From assembly GCF_030272615.1 (NCBI RefSeq), contig NC_081414.1:822489896-822553895 (forward strand): a stretch of 64,000 bases of DNA. The letters run 5' to 3'. This stretch comes from Cryptomeria japonica (taxonomy: Eukaryota > Streptophyta > Pinopsida > Cupressales > Cupressaceae). Shown one piece after another: positions 34,906-45,873 of this stretch (positions are counted from its first letter, which is position 1; each line of letters begins with the position of its first letter). The notes beneath the pieces were generated by a model. It made no database searches and was not told the origin of the DNA. It saw only the letters and a list, made by a program, of their open reading frames with translations. Position numbers and translations under genes: made by a program.

Positions 34906-35312
34906 TTCACATCTTTTCTACTACCAATAGCATGTATGGGGTACTGAAACTAATAGTTCACTGCCCTGCAATAACTTTTTTAAGGCAAAGGAGCGCGTGC
35001 GCGGTACTTATTACTTGTAAGTGCATATGGGGTACTAATCCTATTATTCGTTACCTTGCGATAAAATTTTTTAGGTTGAGGAGCACGTATGCATTACTTA
35101 TCCATCCAGAATGGGAAAAAAGAATACCGTTGGGCTTGTCAACATTTTATGGTCTAACAACGCGTACACAGTTATTAATGTAGTGCGTACATGGTTTGTA
35201 GACATTGTTTTAGTTTCCCAAGAGCCTCAATGACCTCAAAAGAAGTTTTTGAGGTTGTTGAAGGCCCCACTAGAACTGTGTTTGCACTTCTATCACTATT
35301 TTATACATAGAA
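34906..35312. other. Region between CT array and transposase-like gene
   Basis: It contains a two-copy imperfect ~85-bp direct repeat (about 34935-35020 and 35025-35105). Both copies carry GGGGTACT..., a CGATAAAA/CAATAACTTTTTTA segment and a GAGC(G/A)CGT(G/A)(C/T)GC block. CpG-rich words such as GCGCGTGCGCGG stand out. No convincing terminal inverted repeat was found. Transcript leader sequence of the next gene may start here. Confidence 0.45.
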
Positions 35313-38300
35313 GTAAGTGAATTTTTTGTTTTTGCATGATTTTAAATGATTGATTTGTTGTTTTTACTAGTTTTTGTCAATAGTATGGTGATTGTTTAAT
35401 AGTTTGATTCCAAAAAATAGTGATAAGATGCATATTTATGGTTATTTGTTTGTTTATGAACTTCCATTTACTTATATATGTAATATGATTCTATTTAGGA
35501 CAACCGATATCAACCATGGGAAAGAACAAGTGAGGAACAATGGAACAATGAGAGGTTCAAAAGGAAAGACAAAGGCAGCATATGAAGAAATTGCGTGACA
35601 TAAGAACAATGGGAGAAGAAGGTATGTCATCCTCAACATTGCAATTCGATTTACCAAATGAATATAATGCACCTAATGCAATTGAAGAAGAGACATTTGA
35701 TAATTTACCATTTGAACCTAATGCAATTGAAGAAGATGCCACATTGAATAATCAATTAAATGATGAACATATTATATCTTCTCTACTTGATGAATTGAAT
35801 GTACATAATGCACCGATGTTAACACCTCCTAGAATCATTTGTAGGAAACCAAACTATCTAATTGACATTGATGAGAATATATTGAAGCCAATGCCCAATA
35901 AAATGAATGAATGAACTTGTAGGAGAATGGTTAAAAGAATATGGCAAAAATATTTTCAAAACTTAAATCAAACCACAAGATGTGAATTAATTCTTCAAAT
36001 GATTAAAAATTTGAATTTTAGAGAGGCAATGAAAATTCTAGGCCTAAGATCATCTGAAAGTAATAGTAAAAGAACTATTGTCAGAAATCTATTGGATGCA
36101 TATCAATCTATTGGTTCAAAATCACATACTAAAGATTTTAATGCTACTCGGTGTGTCATTACATCAACCATAATGAGCAAGAAAATTAAAAAAGATCGTT
36201 TGATAAGAAAAACAAGTCGGTCATAAACGTTAGTAGAACAACATTAAGTAAAGAATTAAAGAGGCGGGAAAAAATAGAGGAACCTAACAATAATTCTCTT
36301 TGGGCATTCTCGGGTAGACTACCATGCAAAGACAAGGTTGTTGTTGATGCACTAAAAACATTAATTGAAAATTTTTGGCATGACAACACAAGAGTATCGC
36401 CCAACCAAAGAGATGTTGTTAGAAGGAGAATTGGGTCTACAAATCATGAGCCACATGCCAAACACTATTTGGATATGACTCAAACTAAATTTTATGAAAT
36501 ATTCCTTCAAAAGTTTCCTCAAATAAGAATTTCTCAAAGATTTTTTGAAATAGCAAAACCTTTTTATATTAAGATTAATCATGTACACACCACGTGTTGT
36601 TGTAGGATGCATATTGAATTTTCCATGCATTATGATATTTTTCATCATATTTGTTTTACTTTGCACACTAATGATGTTTTGCAGGAATGTAATATAGAAG
36701 CACCTCCTAAGTTGGTAAGATAATTTATTTCAAATGCGCTCTATAATAGACATGATGGTTGCATTTATTATGAGATGTCTTGTTTGGAAGGTTCTTGTTC
36801 TATATGTGGTGATTTGCAATGTTTACCAAGATGCGTACATTTGGAGAGCACACATGAAATTGGTACGAAACTAGTTTCTTTCAGACAATACAAGACAGTC
36901 ACATATAGAGTTAAAGATGGAAAAGATTTGAAGAGATGTGAGCTAGTGAAAAATGATATATGTGTAGCTCAATTTATGAAATTTTTTCAAGAGAAACTAG
37001 TTTATGAGTACATAATGCATACACATAGAGCTCGATGGTTAGATGAGAAATTCAAGTTATGTAAGGACACATTTCCTCTTGGCACCATTGTCTCTATCAT
37101 TGATTTCACTGAAAATTATACACTACAACCTCAAAATGAAGTGCAGTCCATGTATTATCACTCTACACAAGTTTCTTTTTTTGTACACATAGCATTCATG
37201 CATGCAGATGATAGCACAAAGGAGGATAGAAAGGTTGTAAGAGAGTATCACTTCTACATAAGTGATGATCATACTCATTCATCGGAGTTTGTACAAGGAT
37301 GCTTTAAAGTTTTCTATGATAGTTTAAGGGAAAGGAACATACGATACAAACGACACTTAATATGGTCAGATAATTGCACCGCACAATTCAAGAATGCAAG
37401 GATGTTTTATTGGTTGACAAGGATGCATATGACAAGTGGTGTATAACATTTTTGGAATTTCACTGAGGCTGGACATGGTAAGGGAGAGCACGATGGTGTA
37501 GGAGCATGTGTGAGAAGAGCCCTAGCTAGGGAAGAATTGAAGTACGAAGGTGGTGCTGAGTTGATAGATGCAGAAACAATTGTGCGATGGTGTAAGTCTA
37601 TGATGGGTCTAGGTAATCCAGGTACGTCAATGGTTCATAGATATATTTTTTTTATCACTGAATGTAACATTGAAAACTATCTAGATTATTGTATAGTTGC
37701 AGGATTGACTAACATGCACTCATTTATGAGTTCAAATTCAAGTTCACTAGTAATTTATACGAGACAGATGGTATGTTTTTTCTCTTCATGCATGTATTGT
37801 TTATGGGAAGAATATGAATCAGAAGAGTGGGTTGACAAATGGTCTTGTAGACCGTTGGTTCCCATTGATTCATATCAAATTCCCAAAGAACTACAATTGA
37901 GCCAGATGGAGACATCAGTGGATTTTGGCCATGTATCCGACCTAGTGGAGTCAGGTGATTTTTTGAATTAATTTTTTTGCAACTATTCTTTTTGGTTCAT
38001 TTTGTTGTACATCATACTTTATTTTTGGTATTAGTTAAAACTTTATAAAATGCAGGTCATGTGTGTGAAGTTGTTGCAGAAGAGAACAATGAAGAAGGAA
38101 CATATTACTATTTGTGTTGTTGTGTTGAGCCAAAAACAAAATTGACAACCATAATCATTGACAGAGAGGGTATTGAGTACCCAATAGGGTCTGTTGTCCT
38201 GATAGGGACATGTCTTTGGAGATACCCTATCAAGAATTTTGATGTTTGGTTGTTCAAGGACTTTGAAACACATATACATATTCTTCATTTCTATAACCTT

Positions 38301-38441
38301 GTTGTTGCAACAAATATTCATTTGATTAAGTATCGTGGTAGACCTCATAACAAGATTTTATGGAAAGTTTGTGAATTTGACCATGAGGCAATACTTGACA
38401 CAATACATGTTAGAGTCGATCCTGAAGGCTCACTTGATTGA
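35313..38441 (+). pseudogene. Decayed intron-containing DDE-transposase-like gene (family not named)
   Basis: An apparent leader intron (35313-35498, GTAAGTG...TTTAG) precedes ATG 35516. The coding body has frameshifts near 35590, 35920 and 36215, in-frame TAA at 36721-36723 and 37444-37446, and a clear intron at 37955-38055 (CAG/GTGATT...ATGCAG/GT) that restores the frame; it ends at 38441. Segments in order are: an HTH-like part (LILQMIKNLNFREAMKILGL); FWHDNTRVSPNQRDVVRRRI and CCCRMHIEF; SIIDFTENYTLQPQNEVQSM; LIWSDNCTAQFKN; FWNFTEAGHGKGEHDGVGAC; and a C-terminal domain after the intron. The DFTEN, WSDNC and EAGHGKGEHD blocks look like the three acidic motifs of an RNase H-fold transposase. 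I recall similar blocks in uncharacterised animal proteins, but cannot verify this here. Confidence 0.65.
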
Positions 38442-38952
38442 TTCTATAGTTCATAGTAGAATGAATTTGATAATTTTGTATAAATCATCGATGAATTGTT
38501 CTATATTCATTTTTTGTATATATAAATGCCCATGAGCTGATTTTTACATGTTTAGGGGCATAATTTTGTATATTTAAATGGCAATGAGTTGATTTGTACA
38601 TATGTACATGCCAAATTTTGTATGAAAGCCCATGAGATGATTTGTAAGACATTTTTTTGTATAATCAAATAGCCAAGAGCTGATTTGACCATATTTAGAG
38701 GCAAATTTTTGAATAATATGTGACAATGTTTTGTGACTATTTTGTTTGTCAATGTTTTGTGACTATGTTTTGAGTATATTTGATGTGTGCCTGGTCAATC
38801 ATGAGAATTCTTGGTTCTTGTATAATCATGGAGAATTATTTGAGTCATTATTAGGTAATAGGGGTCATACATTGAGACTAGATACAATTTGAGCAAAAAA
38901 TGTCATTGTTGTCAACAAAATTGTTAAAAAAGTTGTCAAGCAACTTCTACAT
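38442..38952. other. AT-rich 3' flank with imperfect ~60-bp repeats
   Basis: Words such as GCCCATGAGCTGATTT, GGCAATGAGTTGATTTGTAC, GCCCATGAGATGATTTGTAA and GCCAAGAGCTGATTTGACC recur every ~55-65 bp from 38527 to 38700. A short direct repeat GTCAATGTTTTGTGACTAT follows. It may be the 3' part of the transposon carrying the upstream gene. Confidence 0.5.
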
Positions 38953-40871
38953 TGCATCAGTACGGTATGACTCTTGATGTTCCAACGCTTTGGGATGCAT
39001 GACAGTATCATGCCTAGCATAACCTTTCCCACCTAGATGTGCTCGTGACGTCGGTTTGTGCACACGACAAACCAAATCAATTCTAGCCAATCTTACAAAT
39101 TTTCATTGCATGCAACTAACAGTTTTTGTAGTAGGTGAAAAAATGCTACCAATTGAAAATGGATCAGAGTCTTCAAAAACCAAGATAGGCCATTATAGAG
39201 GAGCCTCACAAGACCCCACAAGTTCAAACGGATCGACCATATGTGTCCTGGATTTGAAGAAACAGTTTGTCAAATTTTGACAATTTTTTGGACTCAGGGC
39301 AATTAAGAGATCGCACCGATATGGTATAAATGTTGACATTCTGATGCTTTGGTATGCATGATAGGGGCATGCCTATCATAAAATTATCCACCCATACATG
39401 CTCGTGATGTCAGTTTGTGCACATGATGAACTGAATCAATTCTAGCCAATCTTGCAACTTTTCATTGCATGCAACTAACGGTTTTTGCAACAGGCGAAAA
39501 AATGCTACCAATTGAAAATGGCTTGGAGTCATTGAAAAATGAGATAGGTCATTGTAGAGGATCCTCATACAACCCCATGGGTTCAAACGGATTGACCACA
39601 TGTGTCCTGGCTTTGAAGAAATAGTCCATCAAATTTTGATAATTTTTTGGACTTAGGGCAATTGAGAGATCGCACCAGTACAGTATGACCCTTGACGTTT
39701 TGATGCTTTGGGATGCATGACAGGGGCATGCCTAATGTAAACCTACCCACCCAAATGCATTGGTGATGTCGGTTTGTGTACACAACAAACTGAATCAATT
39801 CTAGCCAATCTTGCAACTTTAATTGCATGCAACTACTAGTTTTTGCAGCAAGCAAAAAAATGCTACCAATTGAAAATGGTTTGGAGTCATCGAAAAATGA
39901 GATAGGACATTGTAGAGGAGCCTCACACAACCCCATGGGTTCAAATGGATTGACCATATGTGTCCTAGATTTGAAGAAACAATTCATCAAATTTTGACAA
40001 TTTTTGGACTCAGGGTAAATGAGAGATCGCACTGGTACGGTATGACTCTCGATGTTCTAATGCTTTGGGATGCATGAGAGGGGTATGGCTAGCATAAAAT
40101 TTCCCACTTGATTCACTTGTGACATCGGTTTGTGCACACAACGAACCGAATCAATTCTAGCCAATCTTGCAACTTTTCATAGCATGCAACTGACAGTTTT
40201 TGCAACAGGCGAAAAAATGCTACCAATTGAAAATGGCTTGGAGTCATCAAAAACTGAGATATGCCATTATAGAGGAGCCTCACATGACTCCACAAGTTCA
40301 AATGGATTGATCATATATGTCCTAGATTTGAATAAACAGTTTGTCAAATTTTGACAATTTTTTGGACTCAGGGCAATTGAGAGATCTCATGACTCTAGAC
40401 ATTTTGATGCTTTGGGATGCATGACAGGGACATGCCTAACATAAACCTACCCACCCAAACATGCTGTGATGTCAGTTTGTGCACATGACAAACCAAATCA
40501 ATTTAGCCAATCTTGCAACTTTTCATTGCATGCAACTGATGATTTTTGTAGTAGGCGAAAAAATGCTACCAATTGAAAATGGCTCCCACTTGTCAAAAGC
40601 CAAGATAGACCATTGTAGAGGAGCCTCACACGACCCCATGAGTTCAAACAAATCGACCATATGTGTCCAGGATTTGAAGAAATAGTCTATCAAATTTTGA
40701 TAATTTTTTGGACTCAGAGCAATTGAGAGATCACATCAGTACGATATGACTCTCAATGTTCTAACGCTTTGGGATGCATGACAAGGGTATACCTAGCATA
40801 AAAATTCCCACTCGGATGTACTCATGACATCGGTTTGTGCACACGATGAACTGAATCAATTATAGCCAATC
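38953..40871. repeat. Tandem array, ~358-bp unit, about 5.3 copies
   Basis: Unit starts fall near 38953, 39313, 39672, 40029, 40387 and 40733 (spacing 345-360). Constant words include TTTGGGATGCATGA, GTCGGTTTGTGCACAC, TCTAGCCAATCTTGCAAC, AAAAAATGCTACCAATTGAA and GACAATTTTTTGGACTCAGG. The fifth unit has lost part of its start. The array breaks off at 40871, where element 3 begins mid-LTR. Short open frames repeated in each unit follow the unit sequence and are not genes. Confidence 0.92.
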
Positions 40872-41884
40872 TGGTGACCCAGAAACCTTTCAAATAGAAA
40901 GTAAAACTGGGGTGGGGATGGTACCCACAAAACTTTGGTACTGCAGTAAAAGTTGGCCGGTTAAGGCTTACAATGATCACTTCTGATGATCTGCCCTGTT
41001 AGAAGCAAATTTGGACTGCTAGGTCCACCTTGTTAGAGGATTTACAAACATACAATGAAGTATGCACTCGGTTAAGAGATTTACAAAAGACTGTTAAGTC
41101 TACCCGGTAAAAGGATTTACAAACTGATTCAACTGTTAGGATGAAACAGTAGATCTTGACTTACAACTTTATTGCTGATAAGATCCTTTGAGTATTGATC
41201 TCCTTCTGAGATAGATATGTCGATTCTGCTCCTTTACTGACTCTGCGAAAATGTTCTGGTCTGCTGCCTTAATGCAGTTTCTGCTCTGCTCTTTCTAATT
41301 TAGCATATTCATACATCTTACATACATTTTTCACATTTTTTTTTCGGATTACAGATGGTATAATACATCACATATATATACCGTCCATAATTACATTTAC
41401 ATTTCATAAAGTCGGCCTCATACAAATTAATAACATAAACTCATTCTTAAGTCGGCCTTACATAGGTGAACAAAATATTACTGAGTCGGTAGATACTTGG
41501 TTCCTCAAGCTGGCTCGGTGATCTTCTGATACACGGCGTCCACTACAGTACTCGGCATCATCATGCTCTCGGTAAGAGTAGAAGCTCGGTCCATACTAGT
41601 CCCGAAGTGTAGCTTGGAACTCGGTAGCTGCGGTGACTCGGTAGATATAGTGTCACTCGGTAACCATTGGTAACTCGGTAAGAACTGACTTCTCGGTTAC
41701 TGCTGTTTGTCTCATATGCTCGGTAATAGTCTTACTGCTCGGTATGAACTGTTCAATCTGTAAGCTTTGCCGAATGCTCGGTATAGGCTGTGGACTGAAT
41801 GATAAGCTCGGTAAGCATTCAAAATCAAATAAGTGTTTTCGCTAAGTGTTATTCACTAATGACAAATATATCATTATTCCAACA
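40872..41884 (-). repeat. Element 3 3' LTR (truncated)
   Basis: It matches 47268-48281 but lacks the part equivalent to 47102-47267. In element orientation the missing part is the 3' end of the LTR. It joins the tandem array directly at GCCAATC/TGGTGACCC. It contains 12 copies of CTCGGT between about 41512 and 41815. Confidence 0.92.
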
Positions 41885-42125
41885 ATCTCCCCCTTTGGCA
41901 TTAGTGACAAAAACACTTATGAGACAAAAATGAATCTGTCATGCTGACTTGATTCTTCAAAATTGATACCAATTGTAGATTGCTGTATATACCTGTATAT
42001 CTCATTGTACATAACTCCCCCATAGAATATACACATGATTCTATACTTATCTCTATACCAATTGTTATTTACATTCTCCCCTTGTCTCTAATAATATGTT
42101 CCATATTCTCCCCCTTTTTGACAAT
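41885..42125 (-). promoter_or_regulatory. Element 3 cluster of polypurine tracts
   Basis: The tract against the LTR reads GCCAAAGGGGGAGAT in element orientation. Further CTCCCCC-type tracts occur near 42016, 42076 and 42105 on plus; the last is AAAAAGGGGGAGAAT followed by a CATTATTGTC-like context. The arrangement matches that of Copia-2 and the Sirevirus lineage. Confidence 0.75.
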
Positions 42126-42145
42126 AATGCCAAAGAATAGATAAC

Positions 42146-45100
42146 TCAAATAGAGATATTAAAGCGTGAGATAAAATCTGAGTGTACCTGTTTGATATGA
42201 GCCAAGGTATTATCCCAATTTCCTTGCAAAATTGTGCAAATAGACAATGCAACTTGAACTTTGGCTGATAGTTCAATTACATGCTCTGCAACTGAAAAAC
42301 TGTTATCATGGATCAATGTTTTAGAATGTGTAATGTGTTTCTGCATTGTATCCATGTTAGGGAGGATCATATTCTGAATATCTAACAATGTAGACCGGAT
42401 CCTTGCATCTTCCCTAAGCAATTCTGATTGCTTATCTGATAGGACTCTGATTTTTGAATGGTGAGTTGAGCTTGAGCTGGGGTCAAGCTGCAACTGTTGT
42501 GCACTTGCTTTCAGATCATCATCAACTTTCTTCAGTTGATCTCTGATTCCTTTTGTGAACTCGGTGACATCACATAACTTTGCAAAGAATGAAGTTACAT
42601 TATTAAAAGAATTTTCTAACTTGGCCAAACTAGTGGTCAATTCAACTTGTTTTATTGCTATCTGCTGAGCAATGTGCTCAAGCACCTTGTTATCAAATTT
42701 CTTCTCGGTTCGTTCTATCAGTTTCTCTTCTCCTGATGAGTCCTCATTGAATCTATTCACAGCCTCTTCGAGTTGTAGCAAAATGTGTTGAGAGGGATCA
42801 ACTTTTATGCCTAAGGCATCTGTAAGAATGGTCTTTGCACCATTTATGATGTTGAATTCCCTGTCTCTCTCACTTCTTAATTGTTTTTGTTTTGCTTTCT
42901 GTTCTAACATCTGGCTAATCAATCTCATTTCATCAATTGATGCAGTATTGAGGTCTATTTGTGGTATGACAATCTCTTTATCCAGATCTATATCTTCCTC
43001 TATAGCCTTGCCGGTAAGCAGAAGTTTTAAAGGTGTCTTTTGTATTACTTCTGTGCTTACTACCTTATCTTTTGATGTAGTTATAATGGTTGATAAGGTT
43101 GGACTAGCTGTTATAACTGGAATAGGAAGACTCATGGATGTACCGACTGTTTCCAAAATTGATGTACATGCAGGAGTGCTGATAGGTGCAAAAGAATGTG
43201 TCAAAATTGGAGAGGTTGCAAAACTTACTATACATGCTGCAGGAGAAGTTGTGATCTTGGTGACTGAAGAAATCACTTGTTGCTTGGTAGAAGCAACACT
43301 CTGCATCCCGGTAGATAATGACATGCTCTGCAGCTCGGTGGATGAGGTAACTATTGGAGTCTGGAGCTGAGAGGTGATTGGCAAGGATTGAGCAATAGAT
43401 GTAGCTACTGTGCTCACAATCCTGTTGGCTGAAGGTGATGATGCAATGCCTTTCTGCAGTGAGTGAGGAAGAGATGCAATGACTTTTGCTGCTACCTGTT
43501 CAGGATCATCTTCTTCATCACCTATTATCACCGTGTCACCTTCTTCTTCTTCACTTATGATTACCGTGTCTCCTTCTTCCTCAGCTGCTTCTTCTTCTTC
43601 CTTCTCCTCTTCATCCTCTTCATCCTCTTCTTTTTCACCCTCAGTTGTTACCGTGGGGTCAGATGGCATTGGCAGATTATATATCCTTTTCCACACAATT
43701 GTGGCATTATTTACTATTGCTTCTATCTTCTTGGAGAGAACTAAGAAGGTATGAAACCTAAGTGTCATTTGGTGTTCATTCTTCTTTAATGCCTCTTTAA
43801 CTTCTTTGTATGTCAGGTTTGGTAACAACTGTTTTAAGGTTTGTGCATAAATGTCTTTGACAGTTTGCACTGCTGAAGTCCATCTTGGTCTAATCCTGTC
43901 TAGAAGCTCATTTGGAATTTGAGGACTAATATCATCTGGGGTATATTTCCATTTACCCATTTTGTTCAGTAAAAGCTCCTTGATCTGCATCTTTTCTGCA
44001 TCTGATCTGTTTTCATACCTCAGTGCCTTGAAGTTAGACATGCCAGATCCTTGTTCCAACTGCTTCAATTTTTCTTCGAAGGTAGGAGGGGGTCTCCTGA
44101 ATAGAATTTCACTTTCTTTTTGCCCTTTTCTGGTTTTCCTTGTGAACACTGCAGTTTTAGGTTTGGGCTTTGTGATTACTACTTTGCCTTTCTTCTTTGA
44201 TGTTTCTATTTCCTCCTCTGATTCCTCTTCTGTTTCTTTTGTTTTAGCTACCTTTCTCTTGGTACTGGTGGTGGCCTTTGGAAGCTTGTTTTCAAGCTCA
44301 ATTCTGGCTTTAGCCTCATCATAAGTGCCAAATGCAGGGGTGTTGGGAATGGCTGGTTCATTTATCAGGGCTTCTATTATATCCCTTGCTTCATCTATGT
44401 TAATTTCATAGGGTAATGGTTTTACCCATGCCACTCGGGGTATGGCTGCCTGGATGTAAACTTTATCACAGTCTACCATGAAGCATATATCATCCTTGTA
44501 ATCTTTTACCAACTTAGGAGGAATCCTGAACCTGTTGTTCATTTTGTCCTTAAATTCTTCAAAATAATTATCCATTACTGTCTCAAAATTCTGACCTATT
44601 TCTGCTATAAACTCATTTATCTGATACAAAATTGGAGTATCCTTCCTCCATACTACCGTGCCTTTAGAAGGGAAAAAGTTTTGTACATAGAAAAATATAC
44701 AAATCAACAAAGAACCAAATTTGCATGGATTATTCTTTGATGTCTTTATACTGTCCATGTTCTTGTTGAATTGTGTTAGTAAAACCTCTGCTAGGTCAAA
44801 ATCCATGTTCTTCTTTACTACCTTGTAGGCAAGGTCTACCGCCTCACATGCCACACTATTTAGCCTACTGGAACTATACAACTTATATGCAATGATAATA
44901 ATACCAAACTTAAGTTCAACATCAGATACATTGTTAATTTTCATTCCTCTGCCATCCCACTCGGCTTGAGTTAACTCCTGCAGTTCGTCCCGACCTAGGG
45001 TTTTGGTGGATTTTGCTTTGTCTGACATCGGTAATCCTGTGATTCTATGAATCATCTTCTTTGTTATTAAGATAGGTTGATCTAACCAAAGTTGCCCATC

Positions 45101-45469
45101 ATGTACACGGCTCAATACATACCTAATCCATTTTACTTGAAAGTTTCTTGGTAGGTGTGGGATATGGGTCAAGCCTTTGATTTCCAAATGTCTATGCATG
45201 GGTTTCAGGGTTTTGTCAACACATAGCTAATCTAGGGCATTGTCCATTTCCAAAGTCCCTAACTCCTGAATAGTGCATTTGAAATGAGTACGAATGTCAT
45301 TGATGAGAAGTACCTTGGAAGGAATTCTGGACTGTGCTCCACTTGGGTCGAGTGATTCTGCGATCGCTGGAACGAGTTCGAAGTTCGGCGCTGTCCATTT
45401 AACTCCTTTCACTAACATATTGGAAGTCTTCTTCGCCTTGCTCTTGCTGGTTGTGCTAGTAGAAGTCAT
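42146..45469 (-). CDS. Element 3 ORF2: ~1107-codon protein of unknown function
   Basis: It starts at ATG 45469 and has a single in-frame TAG at 45227-45229; from ATG 45199 it is open for 1017 codons. The N-terminal third is globular (HIPHLPRNFQVKWIRYVLSR, MIHRITGLPMSDKAK, FGSLLICIFFYVQNFF). Then come a Lys-rich basic region (~residues 310-370 of the 1017), a second folded region (~400-510), and an acidic tract (~520-565) with a duplicated EEGDTVII(S/G) unit. A Ser/Thr/Pro-rich stretch (~566-726) and a coiled-coil-rich C-terminus (~750-966) complete it. Position after gag and before the polypurine tracts matches extra 'env-like' ORFs of Sireviruses, but no signal peptide or clear membrane anchor is visible. 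The open frame suggests selection or youth. Confidence 0.75.
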
Positions 45470-45659
45470 TGCTAAATAACCTGAGTTCCTTTTAGATTCT
45501 TCACTGCAAATTCATCTTAAATCTCCTTAAGCACTTTGAAAACCTAAGCTCTTCGAATGCTGAATAACACGGTGAAGAATGAAGTCGATTTTGCCCTTTT
45601 TATTAAAATTCTATCATTAATGCTTGATAAGTGGGTAGGTGAGATGACTTTATGACTTT

Positions 45660-45770
45660 AGCGATTGCTCGGTAAGACTGACCTAACTCGGTGTTCTTAT
45701 TTCTGACCTAACTCGGTAAGGTCTGCAGTTTTACCATGCTCGGTAACATTCAACTCGGTAAGTGACTTTT
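45660..45770 (-). promoter_or_regulatory. CTCGGT-motif cluster upstream of ORF2
   Basis: The spacer between ORF1 and ORF2 (45470-45873) carries five CTCGGT copies (plus strand; ACCGAG in element orientation) between about 45667 and 45762, often extended to CTCGGTAAG. The same word is repeated 12 times in the LTR. It may be a copy of LTR control sequence serving ORF2; this is inference. Confidence 0.5.
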
Positions 45771-45873
45771 CTGTATGTATCGGAAATACTGATTTCATCG
45801 ATTATGCTTTTGTATTTTGGAACTGCTTATGGTAAGGTTTTGAAGATGCAGTTCCTTATCTTCTTTAATGGAT

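Noticed and set aside
38953-40685. Short similar proteins repeated on both strands
   Set aside because: They recur because the DNA unit recurs. Frames are not kept open in all units, and no start context or motif supports coding.
38953-40871. CRISPR-like array
   Set aside because: The units are ~358 bp and similar throughout, without short repeats and unique spacers, and the DNA is from a plant.
42807-44324. Plus-strand Ser/Phe-rich frames
   Set aside because: They are antisense shadows of element 3 ORF2, for example the Ser-rich frame opposite the acidic tract.
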